DNA from: Mycolicibacterium aichiense | GTDB taxonomy: Bacteria; Actinomycetota; Actinomycetes; Mycobacteriales; Mycobacteriaceae | Direction of reading: 5' to 3' | Length of the DNA stretch: 64,000 bases | Assembly (NCBI RefSeq): GCF_010726245.1 | Contig: NZ_AP022561.1 | Location: forward strand, 4,464,001 to 4,528,000 | In this document: in pieces, positions 63,044-64,000 of the stretch | Numbering within the stretch: the first letter of the stretch is position 1 | Layout of the letters: every line of letters begins with the position of its first letter | The notes under the pieces: generated by a model | Databases searched by the model: none | Seen by the model: only the letters and a program-made list of their open reading frames with translations | Told to the model about the DNA's origin: nothing | Translations under genes and position numbers: made by a program

Positions 63044-63762
63044 CGGCGATCAGCTTGCCGCCGCCGATGGTGAACTTGCCGCACCGGCTCGGCAGCACCA
63101 CGACGTGCCCGACGCGCCACGGACCCCGCACTGCGATCAAATCGCTTGTGAAGTAGGTGGATTCATGGGTGGCGACGTTGGCGGGGCCGAGCGCGGACAC
63201 GATGGCCGTCCTGTCGATGATCAGGCCGCTGTTGGCGGTCATCTCGTTGTTGACGACGACCGGCAACGACAGGAGCCGTTCCACGGCGCCGGTGGTTCCC
63301 GCACCCAGCAGGCTGCTGTTGTAGTCGGTGCCGGTCTTGAGTTTGCGGAATTCGCCCCAGCCCAGCGGACCGAGCACGATGTGGGTGGGTGTTCCGCGGT
63401 TGGTCTGCAGGGCGGCATCAGGTCGATCAGCCCGTCGAGGCTGTCGGTGATCGGCCCAGCGTCGACCGCGCCCGTGGTGTTGAGCAGACCTGCCACGGGG
63501 GCGTTGACCGGGCTCGGTTCGGCCTGGGCGAGGAGTGCGGCGTCGGCTTTGCGAACCAGGGCGCGGGACACCGAGGAGGCGATCTGCTCGGCGGTCTGCG
63601 GCTGGTTGAATTGCTCGCGCGAAAGGCGCGCCAGCATGGTCGCTTTCGACGTGTACACGAGGGCCTCGGACCGGGCCGGTTCGGCTTCGTCGAGTTCGGC
63701 GCCCTCAGCCTTGAAAGTCGCGCTGTCGTCGTCGATGAATGCGACGCGGGTGACCGGGCAGT
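62973..63762 (-). pseudogene. HK97-type major capsid protein remnant (frameshifted, 5-prime end lost)
   Basis: On the minus strand, the first part from about 63760 reads PVTRVAFIDDDSATFKAEGA, then LVYTSKATMLARLSREQFNQ and AGLLNTTGAVDAG; the second part in another frame reads IVLGPLGWGEFRKLKTGTDYN, SSLLGAG, PVVVNNEMTANSGLIIDRTA and the GKFTIGG end. Together they form the HK97-fold capsid of small mycobacterial phages. A one-base frame change near 63420 joins the two halves, and the N-terminal region is replaced by DUF222 sequence at about 63765. It is a dead prophage relic. Confidence 0.8.
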
Positions 63763-63764
63763 CG

Positions 63765-64000
63765 CCGCATCGCCAGCCCATAGTTCAGGTAGCTGCCCGC
63801 CTTCGCGAGGCTGATCCGCAGCGCGGCAGACACCTCCGCTCCCACCGCCGCCCACGTGTCGACCGCCCAGTCGGCGCGTTCACCCCGCTCACGACGGCGC
63901 AGTTCGAACAGTTCGGCGATGGCCGCCAGCCGCCGCGCAGTGGCCTGATTCTCCGCCCTGGCCGACACACCGATGCTGACCAGCAGGGCCCGCGGCTCCG
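63765..64000 (-). pseudogene. 5-prime fragment of a DUF222-HNH (13E12-type) gene, cut by window end
   Basis: On the minus strand the frame enters at the right edge and reads ALLVSIGVSARAENQATARR, then AELFELRRRERGERADWAVDTWAAVGAEVS and RISLAKAGSYLNYGLAMR, the start of the DUF222 domain of REP13E12-like proteins. Homology stops at about 63765 where capsid sequence begins. The complementary 3-prime piece of such a gene is at 59131-59435 on the same strand. In M. tuberculosis, prophage phiRv1 inserts into REP13E12 copies, so an element insertion is plausible. Confidence 0.75.

Overview
The window looks like chromosomal DNA of a Mycobacterium/Mycolicibacterium species. GC content is high, GTG starts are common, and genes often overlap as ATGA or GTGA. 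Hallmark mycobacterial families are present: Mce-associated membrane proteins, WS/DGAT, a lipid droplet-associated protein, DUF3556, 3-beta-hydroxysteroid dehydrogenase and a DUF222-HNH (13E12-type) gene. Two blocks keep the gene order of M. tuberculosis. Positions 4453-12214 correspond to Rv1155, Rv1153c, Rv1152, Rv1151c, Rv1144, Rv1143 (mcr) and an Rv1142c-like echA. Positions 42553-48577 correspond to ychF, Rv1111c, ispH, Rv1109c, xseA, xseB and Rv1106c. These assignments are from memory of the families, not from a search.

Layout. 1-4258: monocarboxylate/acetate-type symporters with a DUF485 partner, then an MFS exporter. 4255-8331: small housekeeping genes (DUF5302, F420-type oxidoreductase, methyltransferases, GntR regulator, sirtuin). 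8413-12214: fatty-acid and methyl-branched acyl-CoA metabolism (flavin oxidoreductase, SDR, Mcr, EchA). 12357-17466: orphan HicB, MFS, CPBP protease, NAD-binding protein, gamma-carbonic anhydrase, fasciclin protein. 17472-29441: crotonase/thiolase operon, DUF3556, DoxX, a secreted DUF4214/ParB-like protein, WS/DGAT, SDR, hydrolases and a Mce-associated pair. 29438-39717: dehydrogenase, a large LuxR-type ATPase regulator, a divergent-catalytic-site nucleotidyl cyclase, a papain-like protein, exported proteins and a PAS-GGDEF enzyme. 39772-42243: arsenic resistance operon (arsC, acr3, cadI) with a divergent arsR. 42553-42912: a broken ychF at its ancestral locus. 43082-48577: isoprenoid (ispH), exonuclease VII and steroid dehydrogenase genes. 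48574-57007: secreted proteins, a sulfatase-phosphatase-formylglycine enzyme operon, two SDRs and an AI-2E transporter. 57011-59084: aldo/keto reductase and DUF4436.

59131-64000 is the accessory part. Two pieces of a DUF222-HNH gene on the same strand bracket about 4.3 kb. That segment holds a frameshifted HK97-type capsid remnant, two related tiny acidic ORFs, a three-helix membrane protein, a divergently transcribed protein with a PLD-like half-site, and a protein of unknown family. It resembles a decayed prophage or satellite insertion carrying candidate defence cargo.

Regulation. Two sites fit the KstR cholesterol-regulon consensus TNNAACNNGTTNNA (before DUF3556 and before 3-beta-HSD), and a third differs at one base (before the 53992 dehydrogenase). 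This suggests dispersed steroid-responsive genes. Two beta-oxidation operons share a TetR-like dyad. Two places carry duplicated 3-prime gene tails (ychF and the AI-2E transporter), read here as scars of insertion or recombination. I saw no tRNA, rRNA, CRISPR array or intact insertion sequence.
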